Of a DNA stretch of 9,743 nucleotides, positions 1 to 5,532 are shown piece after piece. This stretch comes from Pseudomonadota bacterium (GTDB lineage Bacteria > Pseudomonadota > Alphaproteobacteria > Rhizobiales > Xanthobacteraceae): NCBI GenBank assembly GCA_023392205.1, contig JAEVZN010000012.1:1-9743 (forward strand), in the 5' to 3' direction. The notes beneath the pieces were generated by a model, which saw only the letters and a program-made list of their open reading frames with translations, was not told where the DNA came from and searched no databases. A program made the translations under genes and the position numbers. Position 1 is the stretch's first letter, and each line of letters starts with the position of its first letter.

Positions 1-1615
1 CCGCAATGTGCTGTGGATCATGGCCGATCAATTGCGGTGGGATTACCTGTCCTGCTACGGCCATCCCAGCCTGAAGACGCCGCATCTCGATGCGCTCGCG
101 GAAAAGGGCGTGCGCTTCAATCGCGCCTATGTGCAATCACCGATCTGCGGTGCCTCGCGCATGAGTTTCTACACGGGCCGCTATTGCCGCTCGCATGGCG
201 CGACATGGAACGGCATTCCGTTGCGGGTGGGGGAGCCGACACTCGGCGACCATCTGCGGCCGCTCGGCGTGCGCCCGGTGATTGTCGGCAAGACGCATAT
301 GATCCCGGATCGCGAAGGCATGGAATGGCTGGCCATCGATCCGCATTCGGCCATTGGTGTGACACTGGCCGAATGCGGCTTCGAGCCGTACGAGCGCGAT
401 GACGGATTGCATCCCTATGGACCCTTCGATCCCGATCCGCGATACGACACCTATCTGCGTGAAAAGGGCTTCGACAGCCGCAATCCGTGGGAGGACTGGG
501 CCAATTCGGGAGAGGGCGACGACGGCGAATTGTTGTCCGGGTGGCTGCTTCGCTACAGCAATCTTGCCGCCCGCGTGCCGGACGAACATTCGGAGACGCC
601 CTACATCACGTCGCGGGCGATGGATTTCATTGCGGAGGCGGGCGACAAGCCCTGGCTCTGCCACCTGTCCTATATCAAGCCGCACTGGCCCTACATCGTG
701 CCTGCGCCCTATCACAACATGTATGGCGAGAGCGATATTCTCCCCGTCGTGCGGTCGGATGCCGAACGCGAGACCGACCATCCCGTGTTTCATGCCTATC
801 AGAACACGCGCATCTGCCGTGCCTTCTCGCGGCCGGGCGTGCGCGAGCGCGTGATCCCGGCCTATATGGGACTGGTCAAGCAGATCGACGATCAGATGGG
901 ACGGCTGTTTGCCTGGATGCAGGAGCGCGGCCTGTTTGAGAATACGATGATCGTCTTCAGTTCCGATCATGGCGACTATCTCGGCGATCACTGGATGGGC
1001 GAGAAGGACCTTTTCCACGATCCGTCGGTGCGCGTGCCGCTCATCGTCTACGATCCGCGCGCGCAGGCCGATGCGACTCGCGGCAGCGTGTGCGAACAGC
1101 TGGTCGAGGGCATCGATCTGGCGCCGACCTTCCTGTCGTATTTCGGCGGCAAGCCGAAGCCGCATATTCTGGAAGGCCGTTCGCTGGAGCCGCTGCTGCA
1201 CGGGCGGGGTGAGCCCGAAAGCTGGCGGCAATATGCGATCTCCGAATACGATTACGGCACCCGCTATGCCCGCGTGGCGATGGGCATAGCGGAGGAAGAT
1301 GCGCGCCTGATCATGATCTGCGACAAGCGGTGGAAATACTGGCACGCCGAAGGCTTCCGGCCGATGCTGTTCGATCTGCAGACCGATCCGCTCGAACTCA
1401 ACGATCTGGGAAAGGATCCCGATTTCGAAGGCGTGCGGCGGCGCATGCACGAAGCGATCTTTGAATGGGCGCGGCGGCACCATAACCGGATCACCCGCTC
1501 GCCCGAGCAGATCGCGCAGATGTCAAATCGCGAGCCGCCGGGAATCCTGATCGGCGTCTGGGACGAGAAGGATTACGAGGAACATTTCGGCAAGCCGTTC
1601 AGCGAACGGCCGTAA
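1..1615 (+). CDS. Sulfatase / phosphonate monoester hydrolase family enzyme (5' end outside window)
   Basis: Alkaline-phosphatase-superfamily hydrolase that would cleave a sulfate, phosphate-diester or phosphonate-monoester bond with a formylglycine nucleophile. The frame is open from the first base (RNVLWIMADQ); the GTG at 8 is only the first in-window start, and the true start is probably a few codons upstream. Numbered from that GTG: metal-site Asp7 in MADQ; formylglycine motif C47-G-A-S-R51 followed by TGR; K95-T-H97; K224-P-H226; S-D320-H321-G metal pair; K333 in GEKDLF. The C-terminal third (SEYDYGTRY, WKYWHAEGFRP, LFDLQTDPLE) resembles rhizobial/Burkholderia phosphonate monoester hydrolases, whereas the GKTH motif is more sulfatase-like, so the preferred substrate cannot be fixed. 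No signal peptide is visible, but the extreme N-terminus is missing. It ends 30 bp before the convergent TetR gene. Family confident, substrate unknown. Confidence 0.9.
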   Translation, partial: RNVLWIMADQLRWDYLSCYGHPSLKTPHLDALAEKGVRFNRAYVQSPICGASRMSFYTGRYCRSHGATWNGIPLRVGEPTLGDHLRPLGVRPVIVGKTHMIPDREGMEWLAIDPHSAIGVTLAECGFEPYERDDGLHPYGPFDPDPRYDTYLREKGFDSRNPWEDWANSGEGDDGELLSGWLLRYSNLAARVPDEHSETPYITSRAMDFIAEAGDKPWLCHLSYIKPHWPYIVPAPYHNMYGESDILPVVRSDAERETDHPVFHAYQNTRICRAFSRPGVRERVIPAYMGLVKQIDDQMGRLFAWMQERGLFENTMIVFSSDHGDYLGDHWMGEKDLFHDPSVRVPLIVYDPRAQADATRGSVCEQLVEGIDLAPTFLSYFGGKPKPHILEGRSLEPLLHGRGEPESWRQYAISEYDYGTRYARVAMGIAEEDARLIMICDKRWKYWHAEGFRPMLFDLQTDPLELNDLGKDPDFEGVRRRMHEAIFEWARRHHNRITRSPEQIAQMSNREPPGILIGVWDEKDYEEHFGKPFSERP

Positions 1616-1645
1616 GCGCGCCTTTTCGGTGAGCGGCGGCGTGTC

Positions 1646-2287
1646 TCAGCGCTTCACGCTGCCGTGCAGAAACAGGTCGATCCACAACGCCGCCGATTTC
1701 TGTGCGTCGCCGCTTCTGCGATGGCCGAGGATGGTGGCGGCGCTGTTGCACAGAGCGAGCACCGCGTCGGCCGCCACATCGGCATCGAGACCGGCGTGCC
1801 ATTCGCCGCGCTCGGCGCCGAGCGTGAAAACCTTGCGCCAGAGCTGGCGATAGTTGCGCGCCAGCGTGTTGAGTTCGGCCAGCACGCCGGGCGGCAGGTT
1901 GCGCCGAGAGAACGCAAAGCTTTCCACATAGGCGCGCCTGTCGCTGGTCAGATGCGACAGCATCCCTTCCCGCACCATGTCCACCGCCGGTCCGCCGCGG
2001 GCGATGATCTCGCGCAGGCGGTCGCAGAACTCCACCGCGCTCACGCGGCAGATCTCTTCAAGCGCTGCCTCCTTGGAAGGAAAGTAATGGTAGAGGCTGC
2101 CCGGCTGCATCTCCAGCCGCTCGGCGATATGCTTCATCGTGGCATTGAAATAGCCGTGCTCGGCAAATACCGCCGCCGCCGCATCGAGGATTTCGCGGCG
2201 CTTGCGATCCTGTTTCTGCTGCACATGCGCGGACGGGCCGCGCGCGGCTGCCGGTCGGGTACGGGCTGACGCGGGCTTTGTCGGCAT
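1646..2287 (-). CDS. TetR/AcrR-family transcriptional regulator
   Basis: One-component repressor of 213 residues. The N-terminal DNA-binding domain spans about residues 28-74: helix 1 REILDAAAAVFAEHGY, then the helix-turn-helix TMKHIAERLEMQPGSLYHYF and SKEAALEEI. A helical ligand-binding domain of about 130 residues follows. The first 27 residues are a basic Ala/Pro/Arg-rich tail. The start chosen is the ATG at 2287; the in-frame ATGs further upstream fall within the palindrome at 2296-2313 or in the ligase leader. No clear Shine-Dalgarno precedes it. It is divergent from the CoA ligase, with an operator-like palindrome between them, so autoregulation and control of the ligase are likely. The GSLYHYFPSKEA type is common in regulators that sense acyl- or aryl-CoA (KstR2, PaaR); a CoA-ester effector is inferred from the neighbours only. 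Confidence 0.92.
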   Translation of the reverse strand: MPTKPASARTRPAAARGPSAHVQQKQDRKRREILDAAAAVFAEHGYFNATMKHIAERLEMQPGSLYHYFPSKEAALEEICRVSAVEFCDRLREIIARGGPAVDMVREGMLSHLTSDRRAYVESFAFSRRNLPPGVLAELNTLARNYRQLWRKVFTLGAERGEWHAGLDADVAADAVLALCNSAATILGHRRSGDAQKSAALWIDLFLHGSVKR

Positions 2288-2295
2288 GGATGAAT

Positions 2296-2313
2296 TTCGA
2301 ATTCGCATTTGAA
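2296..2313. promoter_or_regulatory. Predicted TetR operator A (tetR/ligase intergenic region)
   Basis: Imperfect palindrome TTCGAAT-TCGC-ATTTGAA, with only the fourth position of each 7-bp arm mismatched. It lies 9 bp upstream of the tetR start codon and overlaps the -35 hexamer of the ligase promoter. A near copy occurs at 4841-4858. Two palindromes in separate promoter regions, one beside the tetR gene, are the usual signature of a TetR binding site. Binding itself is inferred. Confidence 0.7.
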
Positions 2314-2338
2314 TTTTAGCGGGATTGCGGGCTAAACT
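2309..2338 (+). promoter_or_regulatory. Candidate sigma-70 promoter of the CoA-ligase gene
   Basis: TTGAAT (2309-2314), an 18-bp spacer, then TAAACT (2333-2338), in the gap before the ligase start at 2398. The -35 lies inside the right arm of the predicted operator, so bound repressor would block RNA polymerase. Confidence 0.5.
2313..2318 (-). promoter_or_regulatory. Candidate -10 element of the tetR promoter
   Basis: On the minus strand the hexamer TAAAAT (five of six to consensus) would place transcription start around 2306, within the operator, giving a short tetR leader of about 20 nt. No convincing -35 was seen upstream. It fits negative autoregulation but is weak on sequence alone. Confidence 0.35.
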
Positions 2339-2397
2339 CGGGGCGTCCTGGCGGGCAAGCGACCGTCGATGACGGGAGCGTATCAAGGGAGTCTCGC

Positions 2398-3486
2398 ATG
2401 GAATACCGGGACCTGACCTTTCCCGCAAAATCGCGGGAGGTGGTGGCCGCGATTCAGCGCGACCGGCGCAAACTGGCCTTCGCGCGCGCCAGGCAATCGC
2501 CGTTCTACAAGGGGCGGCTCGACCATATCCGCGCCGACCGTCTGGACGAGGTCGAGGAATGGATCAAGATCCCGATCCTGACCAAGGAGGAATTGCGCAA
2601 AATTCCGGCCGATACATTCCACGAGACCTTCGCGATCCAGCCGGACAATGTGGCGGTGGAATATTGGCGCTCGGGCGGGGCGACCGGACGGCCGCTTTTC
2701 TATCCGCGCTCGGCAGAGGACATGGAGGTGGCACTCGACATGTGGCGGCGGCTGTGGCTGTCGGCCGGCTGCGGCAAGGACGACAAGGCGCATATCTCCT
2801 TTCCGATGGGCATTCATCCGGTCGGCCAGCTTTATGCGCGCGCCGGCGAGCAACTGGGGATCGGTACCATCTGGGCAGGCTCCGGCAACAATACGCCCTC
2901 GGACCTGCAACTCGATCTGATCCGCACATTGCGGCCGACAGTTTGGGTCGGTATGCCGAGCTACGGCTTGCAGCTTGCGAGCCTGGCGCAGCAGCAGGGC
3001 TTCGATATCTCCACATGCGGCGTGCGCACCATTCTGTGCGCGGCCGAGCCGTTGTCCAGCCCCAAGCGCCAGAAGCTCGAGCGGCTCTGGGGCGCCAAGG
3101 TTTACGATCAGTTTGGCTGCACCGAAGGCGGGGCCATGGGGTCGGAATCCGATGCGCATGACGGCTTGCATCTGTGGAGCGACCTGTTCGATATCGAAGT
3201 TGTCGATGAAGCGACCGGCGCGCCGGTGGCGGCGGGACAGGCGGGCATCCTGCTCATCACGCCGCTTTATACGAACACCATCACGCCCTTCCTGCGCTGG
3301 AGCACCGGCGATATCGGCGTGCTGAAGGAGCGCGGCGCGACCACGGGGCCGTTGTCGGTCTATCCGGTCTTCCAGCATGCCGCGCGCACGGCGGGCTTCT
3401 TCAAGGTGAAGGGCATCAACATCAACCACACGGATTTCGAGGATTTCATGCATCGCAATCCGGCGGTGATCTGCAGATCGAATTGA
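2398..3486 (+). CDS. PaaK-like acyl/aryl-CoA ligase, C-terminus lost by frameshift
   Basis: Adenylate-forming CoA ligase of the phenylacetate-CoA ligase type, expected to turn a carboxylic acid, ATP and CoA into the acyl-CoA thioester, AMP and PPi. Motifs in order: the ATP-binding loop S92-G-G-A-T-G-R-P99; Y236-DQFGCTE243, matching the YxxFGxTE adenylate-binding motif; and S302-T-G-D305, just before the hinge to the C-terminal subdomain. The start at 2398 has a strong AAGGGAG (2385-2391) six bases upstream. The frame runs out at 3486 as an alien tail (ICRSN) after HRNPAV, giving 362 residues. The -1 frame continues the family's C-terminal subdomain to 3650, and the repaired protein would be about 417 residues, near the usual 430-440. 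As written, it lacks part of the mobile C-terminal subdomain and may be inactive. A one-base sequencing error is an alternative. Confidence 0.85.
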   Translation: MEYRDLTFPAKSREVVAAIQRDRRKLAFARARQSPFYKGRLDHIRADRLDEVEEWIKIPILTKEELRKIPADTFHETFAIQPDNVAVEYWRSGGATGRPLFYPRSAEDMEVALDMWRRLWLSAGCGKDDKAHISFPMGIHPVGQLYARAGEQLGIGTIWAGSGNNTPSDLQLDLIRTLRPTVWVGMPSYGLQLASLAQQQGFDISTCGVRTILCAAEPLSSPKRQKLERLWGAKVYDQFGCTEGGAMGSESDAHDGLHLWSDLFDIEVVDEATGAPVAAGQAGILLITPLYTNTITPFLRWSTGDIGVLKERGATTGPLSVYPVFQHAARTAGFFKVKGININHTDFEDFMHRNPAVICRSN

Positions 3487-3650
3487 TGCGCGGCACCGAT
3501 GCGGAGGCTGAGACTTTGCAGCTGACGCATGCGGTGAAGCGCGCCTTCGAGGTTACGCCGCAGATCGAGATGCTGGAAACCGGGCGGCTCGCCCAACTGT
3601 TCCTGACCGATGTGAAAGCGAAGCGCTTTGTGGACGGACGCAGCCGGTGA
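3468..3650 (+). pseudogene. Detached C-terminal 60 codons of the CoA ligase (other frame)
   Basis: From the GAT at 3468 this frame reads DLQIELMRGTD and continues through AVKRAFEVTPQIEMLETGR to a TGA at 3648-3650. This is the usual end of PaaK-family ligases: a beta strand, a helix, and a Gly-Arg/Lys-rich end. It has no start codon or ribosome binding site of its own. One extra G in GGTGATC (around 3466-3469) would join it to the upstream frame as PAVDLQIELM, so it is the same gene after a single-base deletion or a base-calling error. Confidence 0.8.
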
Positions 3651-3679
3651 AAAAAATCCCTCCCCCTTTCAGGGGAAGA
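3650..3679 (-). terminator. Rho-independent terminator of the metE-like gene
   Basis: On the minus strand, 17 nt past the stop codon, UCUUCCCC and GGGGGAGG form an eight-pair stem with two G-U wobbles around a UGAAA loop, followed by GA and seven U (plus-strand A run 3650-3656). It overlaps the end of the convergent ligase frame. The plus strand has no U tract, so it should act mainly on the metE-like transcript. Confidence 0.65.
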
Positions 3680-3695
3680 TGAAGGCGTCGCCGCG

Positions 3696-4790
3696 TCACC
3701 CCCACACAACGCGCGCGAGATCGGCAACGCGCTTCAGCTTCGCCCATTGCTCGTCCTCGGTGAGCGGATTGCCCCCCGCGCTGGAGGCAAAGCCGCATTG
3801 CGGGCACACGCCGAGCCGTTCCAGGGGCGCATGGCGGGCGGCCTGATCGAGCTTGCGGCGCAGGTCGTCGAGCGGTTCGAGCGCTCCCGTCTTGCTGCTG
3901 ACCAGGCCGAGATAGGCGCGCTTGCCGTCCGGTAGATCGCGTAGCGGCTCGAAGCCGCCGGCGCGTTCGCTGTCATATTCCAGCAGATAGGCATCCACGT
4001 CGATGGCATTGAACAGGCGCTCGGCGATCCGGTCGTATCCGCCTTCGCCCATCCAGCGGCCCTTGTAATTGCCGCGGCACAGATGCATCCCGACACGCAT
4101 GTCCTTCGGACGGCCGGCCAGCGCATCGTTGGTCATCCGCGCATAGATGTCGATCAGCCGGTCCGGATCTTCGCCGCGCGCGGTCAGCGATGCGCGGATG
4201 CTCTCGTCGCAGAGCAAGGCCAGCGGCACCTCATCGAGTTGCACATAGCGGCAGCCGGCCTCGTAGAGCGCCGCCAGTTCCTCACGATAGATGCGCGCGA
4301 TGTCGGCGCCGAAATCTTCGACATCCGCATAGGGCGAATCCGTGAGCACATTCTTGCCGCCGAAGAAATGAAACAGACTCGGTGTCGGCAGCGTCACCTT
4401 GGCGATGCGCTGCGTGACGCCCGCGAGAAAACGGTAATCCTCCGCGACGATATCGCGCTTGCGGGCAAGCTTGCCGGCGATGGCGGGACCGTACCAGCTG
4501 GCAGCTTCCTCGCCGTTGATGGTGAATTGCAACTCGGCCTTGCGCAATTCGATGCCGTCGACCGCCTCGACAAATCCGAGGAACCACGAGCCGCGGCGGA
4601 ATTCTCCGTCGGTCACAACCTCAAGGCCCGCATCCTGCTGACGGGTCACCGCCTCACGGATGCAATCGGCCACCACACTCTCAAGCGCCGCATCGTCGAT
4701 TTCGCCCGCCGCCCGCGCCTTGTGGGCGCTGCGCAGAGGCGACGGACGCAACAGGCTTCCCACATGATCGGCGCGCGGCAGATTTTGCAT
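3696..4790 (-). CDS. MetE-like (YxjG-type) zinc-dependent methyltransferase
   Basis: Single-domain homologue of the C-terminal catalytic barrel of cobalamin-independent methionine synthase, 364 residues, without the MetE N-terminal domain. The zinc ligands are visible: H236-x-C238 in MHLCRGN, E271 in LLEYDSERAG and C332 in CPQCGF. Positions matching the homocysteine site of MetE are kept: G11-S12 in HVGSLLRP, E63 in DGEFRRGS and D186-E in QLDEVP. The chemistry is therefore probably methyl or alkyl transfer to a thiol; the donor is unknown. The start at 4790 is preferred over an ATG 42 bp upstream because GGGAG lies 8 nt before it and the protein begins with the usual ADHVGS. It is transcribed against its neighbours, between ligase and maoC, from a promoter sharing the tetR-type palindrome. 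A general methionine-supply role is possible, but the placement suggests catabolic demethylation. Confidence 0.9.
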   Translation of the reverse strand: MQNLPRADHVGSLLRPSPLRSAHKARAAGEIDDAALESVVADCIREAVTRQQDAGLEVVTDGEFRRGSWFLGFVEAVDGIELRKAELQFTINGEEAASWYGPAIAGKLARKRDIVAEDYRFLAGVTQRIAKVTLPTPSLFHFFGGKNVLTDSPYADVEDFGADIARIYREELAALYEAGCRYVQLDEVPLALLCDESIRASLTARGEDPDRLIDIYARMTNDALAGRPKDMRVGMHLCRGNYKGRWMGEGGYDRIAERLFNAIDVDAYLLEYDSERAGGFEPLRDLPDGKRAYLGLVSSKTGALEPLDDLRRKLDQAARHAPLERLGVCPQCGFASSAGGNPLTEDEQWAKLKRVADLARVVWG

Positions 4791-4816
4791 GACAGGGACT
4801 CCCTCGGACGACAGCC

Positions 4817-4845
4817 AGCCTAGCCGGAGCACAATCGAAAATCAA
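4817..4845 (-). promoter_or_regulatory. Candidate sigma-70 promoter of the metE-like gene
   Basis: On the minus strand: TTGATT (4845-4840), a 17-bp spacer, then TAGGCT (4822-4817), 27 bp before the start codon. The -35 overlaps the arm of operator B exactly as the ligase -35 overlaps operator A, so the two promoters share an architecture. Confidence 0.45.
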
Positions 4846-4858
4846 ATATGAATTCGAA
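4841..4858. promoter_or_regulatory. Predicted TetR operator B (metE-like/maoC intergenic region)
   Basis: Read on the minus strand this is TTCGAAT-TCAT-ATTTGAT, one base from a copy of the arms of operator A with the same 4-bp spacer. The flanks also match: both sites read TTTCGAATTC, two variable bases, ATTTGA, then a T-rich end. It lies between divergent genes and overlaps the metE-like -35. Binding by the TetR protein at 1646-2287 is inferred. Confidence 0.68.
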
Positions 4859-4881
4859 AAAAAAGCCGAAGCGCCTGTAAT
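4853..4881 (+). promoter_or_regulatory. Weak candidate promoter for maoC
   Basis: TGTAAT (4876-4881, five of six to the -10 consensus) stands 17 bp downstream of TTCGAA, which lies within operator B. The -35 match is poor. If real, maoC would be repressed from the same site as the metE-like gene and would have a leader of about 85 nt. Confidence 0.3.
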
Positions 4882-4971
4882 TGAAGGGCTGGCGAACCGG
4901 CCTTGCAAGAGCGGCGATTTCGGATCGCGCGGCAATGCGCTAGGAGAAGGCATCGTTTATCGGGGGCAAGA

Positions 4972-5412
4972 ATGGGACTCTATCTGGAAGACCTGACCGC
5001 GGGGCAGAAATTCGTCACCGGCAGCGTGACCGTGAGCGAAGCGGACATCATCGCCTTCGCGAAGCAATTCGATCCGCAATATTATCACGTCGATCCTGTC
5101 GCGGCGCAGAAGTCGCAGTTCGGCGGGCTGATTTCGTCCGGTTTCCACACGCTGAGCCTGTCGATGCGGCTGTTCTTCGATCTCGATCTCTGGCCGGAGG
5201 CGATCATCGCGTCGCCCGGCATGGAGAATGTGAAATGGCTCAAGCCCATGCGGCCGGGCGATACGATCCGGGCGGAAGCCGACGTGATCGAGGTGCGGCC
5301 CTCCGCGTCGAAGCTGGACCGCGGCATTGTGATCATGGATCACTCCTGCCGGAACCAGAAGGACGAGACGATCCTCACCTTGCGCTGCGCGCATATGCTG
5401 CGGCGGCGGTGA
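4972..5412 (+). CDS. MaoC-family (hotdog-fold) enoyl-CoA hydratase/dehydratase
   Basis: Small hotdog-fold protein of 146 residues, the usual length of a stand-alone (R)-specific enoyl-CoA hydratase. The hydratase motif is F33-D34-PQYYH39-VD, with Asp34 and His39 as the likely catalytic pair, followed by the conserved S55-G56-F-H58 segment; V-x-W-x-x-P-x-x-P-G-D appears as VKWLKPMRPGD. It should add water to, or remove it from, a CoA-thioester double bond in the cytoplasm. The ATG at 4972 is preferred over one 69 bp upstream because GGGGG lies five bases before it and the protein then starts directly at the fold (LYLEDLTAGQKF). The nearby CoA ligase would supply a thioester. It is separated from the FAD enzyme by 120 bp. 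Confidence 0.9.
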   Translation: MGLYLEDLTAGQKFVTGSVTVSEADIIAFAKQFDPQYYHVDPVAAQKSQFGGLISSGFHTLSLSMRLFFDLDLWPEAIIASPGMENVKWLKPMRPGDTIRAEADVIEVRPSASKLDRGIVIMDHSCRNQKDETILTLRCAHMLRRR

Positions 5413-5481
5413 GCGGCAGAGACCGGCATTGTGCAGGTCGGATATGCGGCGGCGTGGATTTTTAAGCGCGCGCACAACCTG

Positions 5482-5520
5482 TATGATGTGAATCAATGCC
5501 GGCGTCACGACCGGCGTGAC
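5482..5520 (+). promoter_or_regulatory. Putative promoter -10 and dyad upstream of the FAD oxidoreductase
   Basis: The 120-bp gap after maoC holds TATGAT at 5482-5487 (five of six to the -10 consensus, but with no good -35) and a 6-bp inverted repeat GTCACG-ACCGG-CGTGAC at 5504-5520, 12 bp before the start codon. The repeat differs from the tetR-type palindrome, so a second regulator may act here. Both are weak when judged by eye. Confidence 0.3.
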
Positions 5521-5532
5521 AGGTGAGGATCA

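Noticed and set aside
137..1483. Long minus-strand open frame (448 codons) opposite the sulfatase
   Set aside because: No recognisable domain; it mirrors a clearly real gene in GC-rich DNA where antisense frames stay open by codon bias.
1616..1645. Bidirectional terminator between the sulfatase and tetR genes
   Set aside because: The 30-bp gap shows no convincing stem with a T tract on either strand.
1664..2269. Plus-strand open frame across the tetR gene
   Set aside because: No family features; the minus strand encodes a textbook TetR helix-turn-helix.
2383..3453. Minus-strand open frame opposite the CoA ligase
   Set aside because: Low-complexity Arg/Ala/Leu-rich translation with no motif, while the plus strand carries all adenylate-forming motifs.
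3455..3475. Programmed -1 ribosomal frameshift in the ligase gene
   Set aside because: No slippery heptamer and no strong downstream structure; PaaK-type ligases are not known to use recoding. Mutation or sequence error is simpler.
4083..4823. Plus-strand open frame opposite the metE-like gene
   Set aside because: No motif or ribosome binding site; the minus strand has the full zinc-site set of the MetE family.
4885..4904. Hairpin with a CGAA loop in the maoC leader
   Set aside because: An eight-pair stem with two wobbles can form, but there is no T tract, no riboswitch-like context, and such stems are common by chance in GC-rich DNA.
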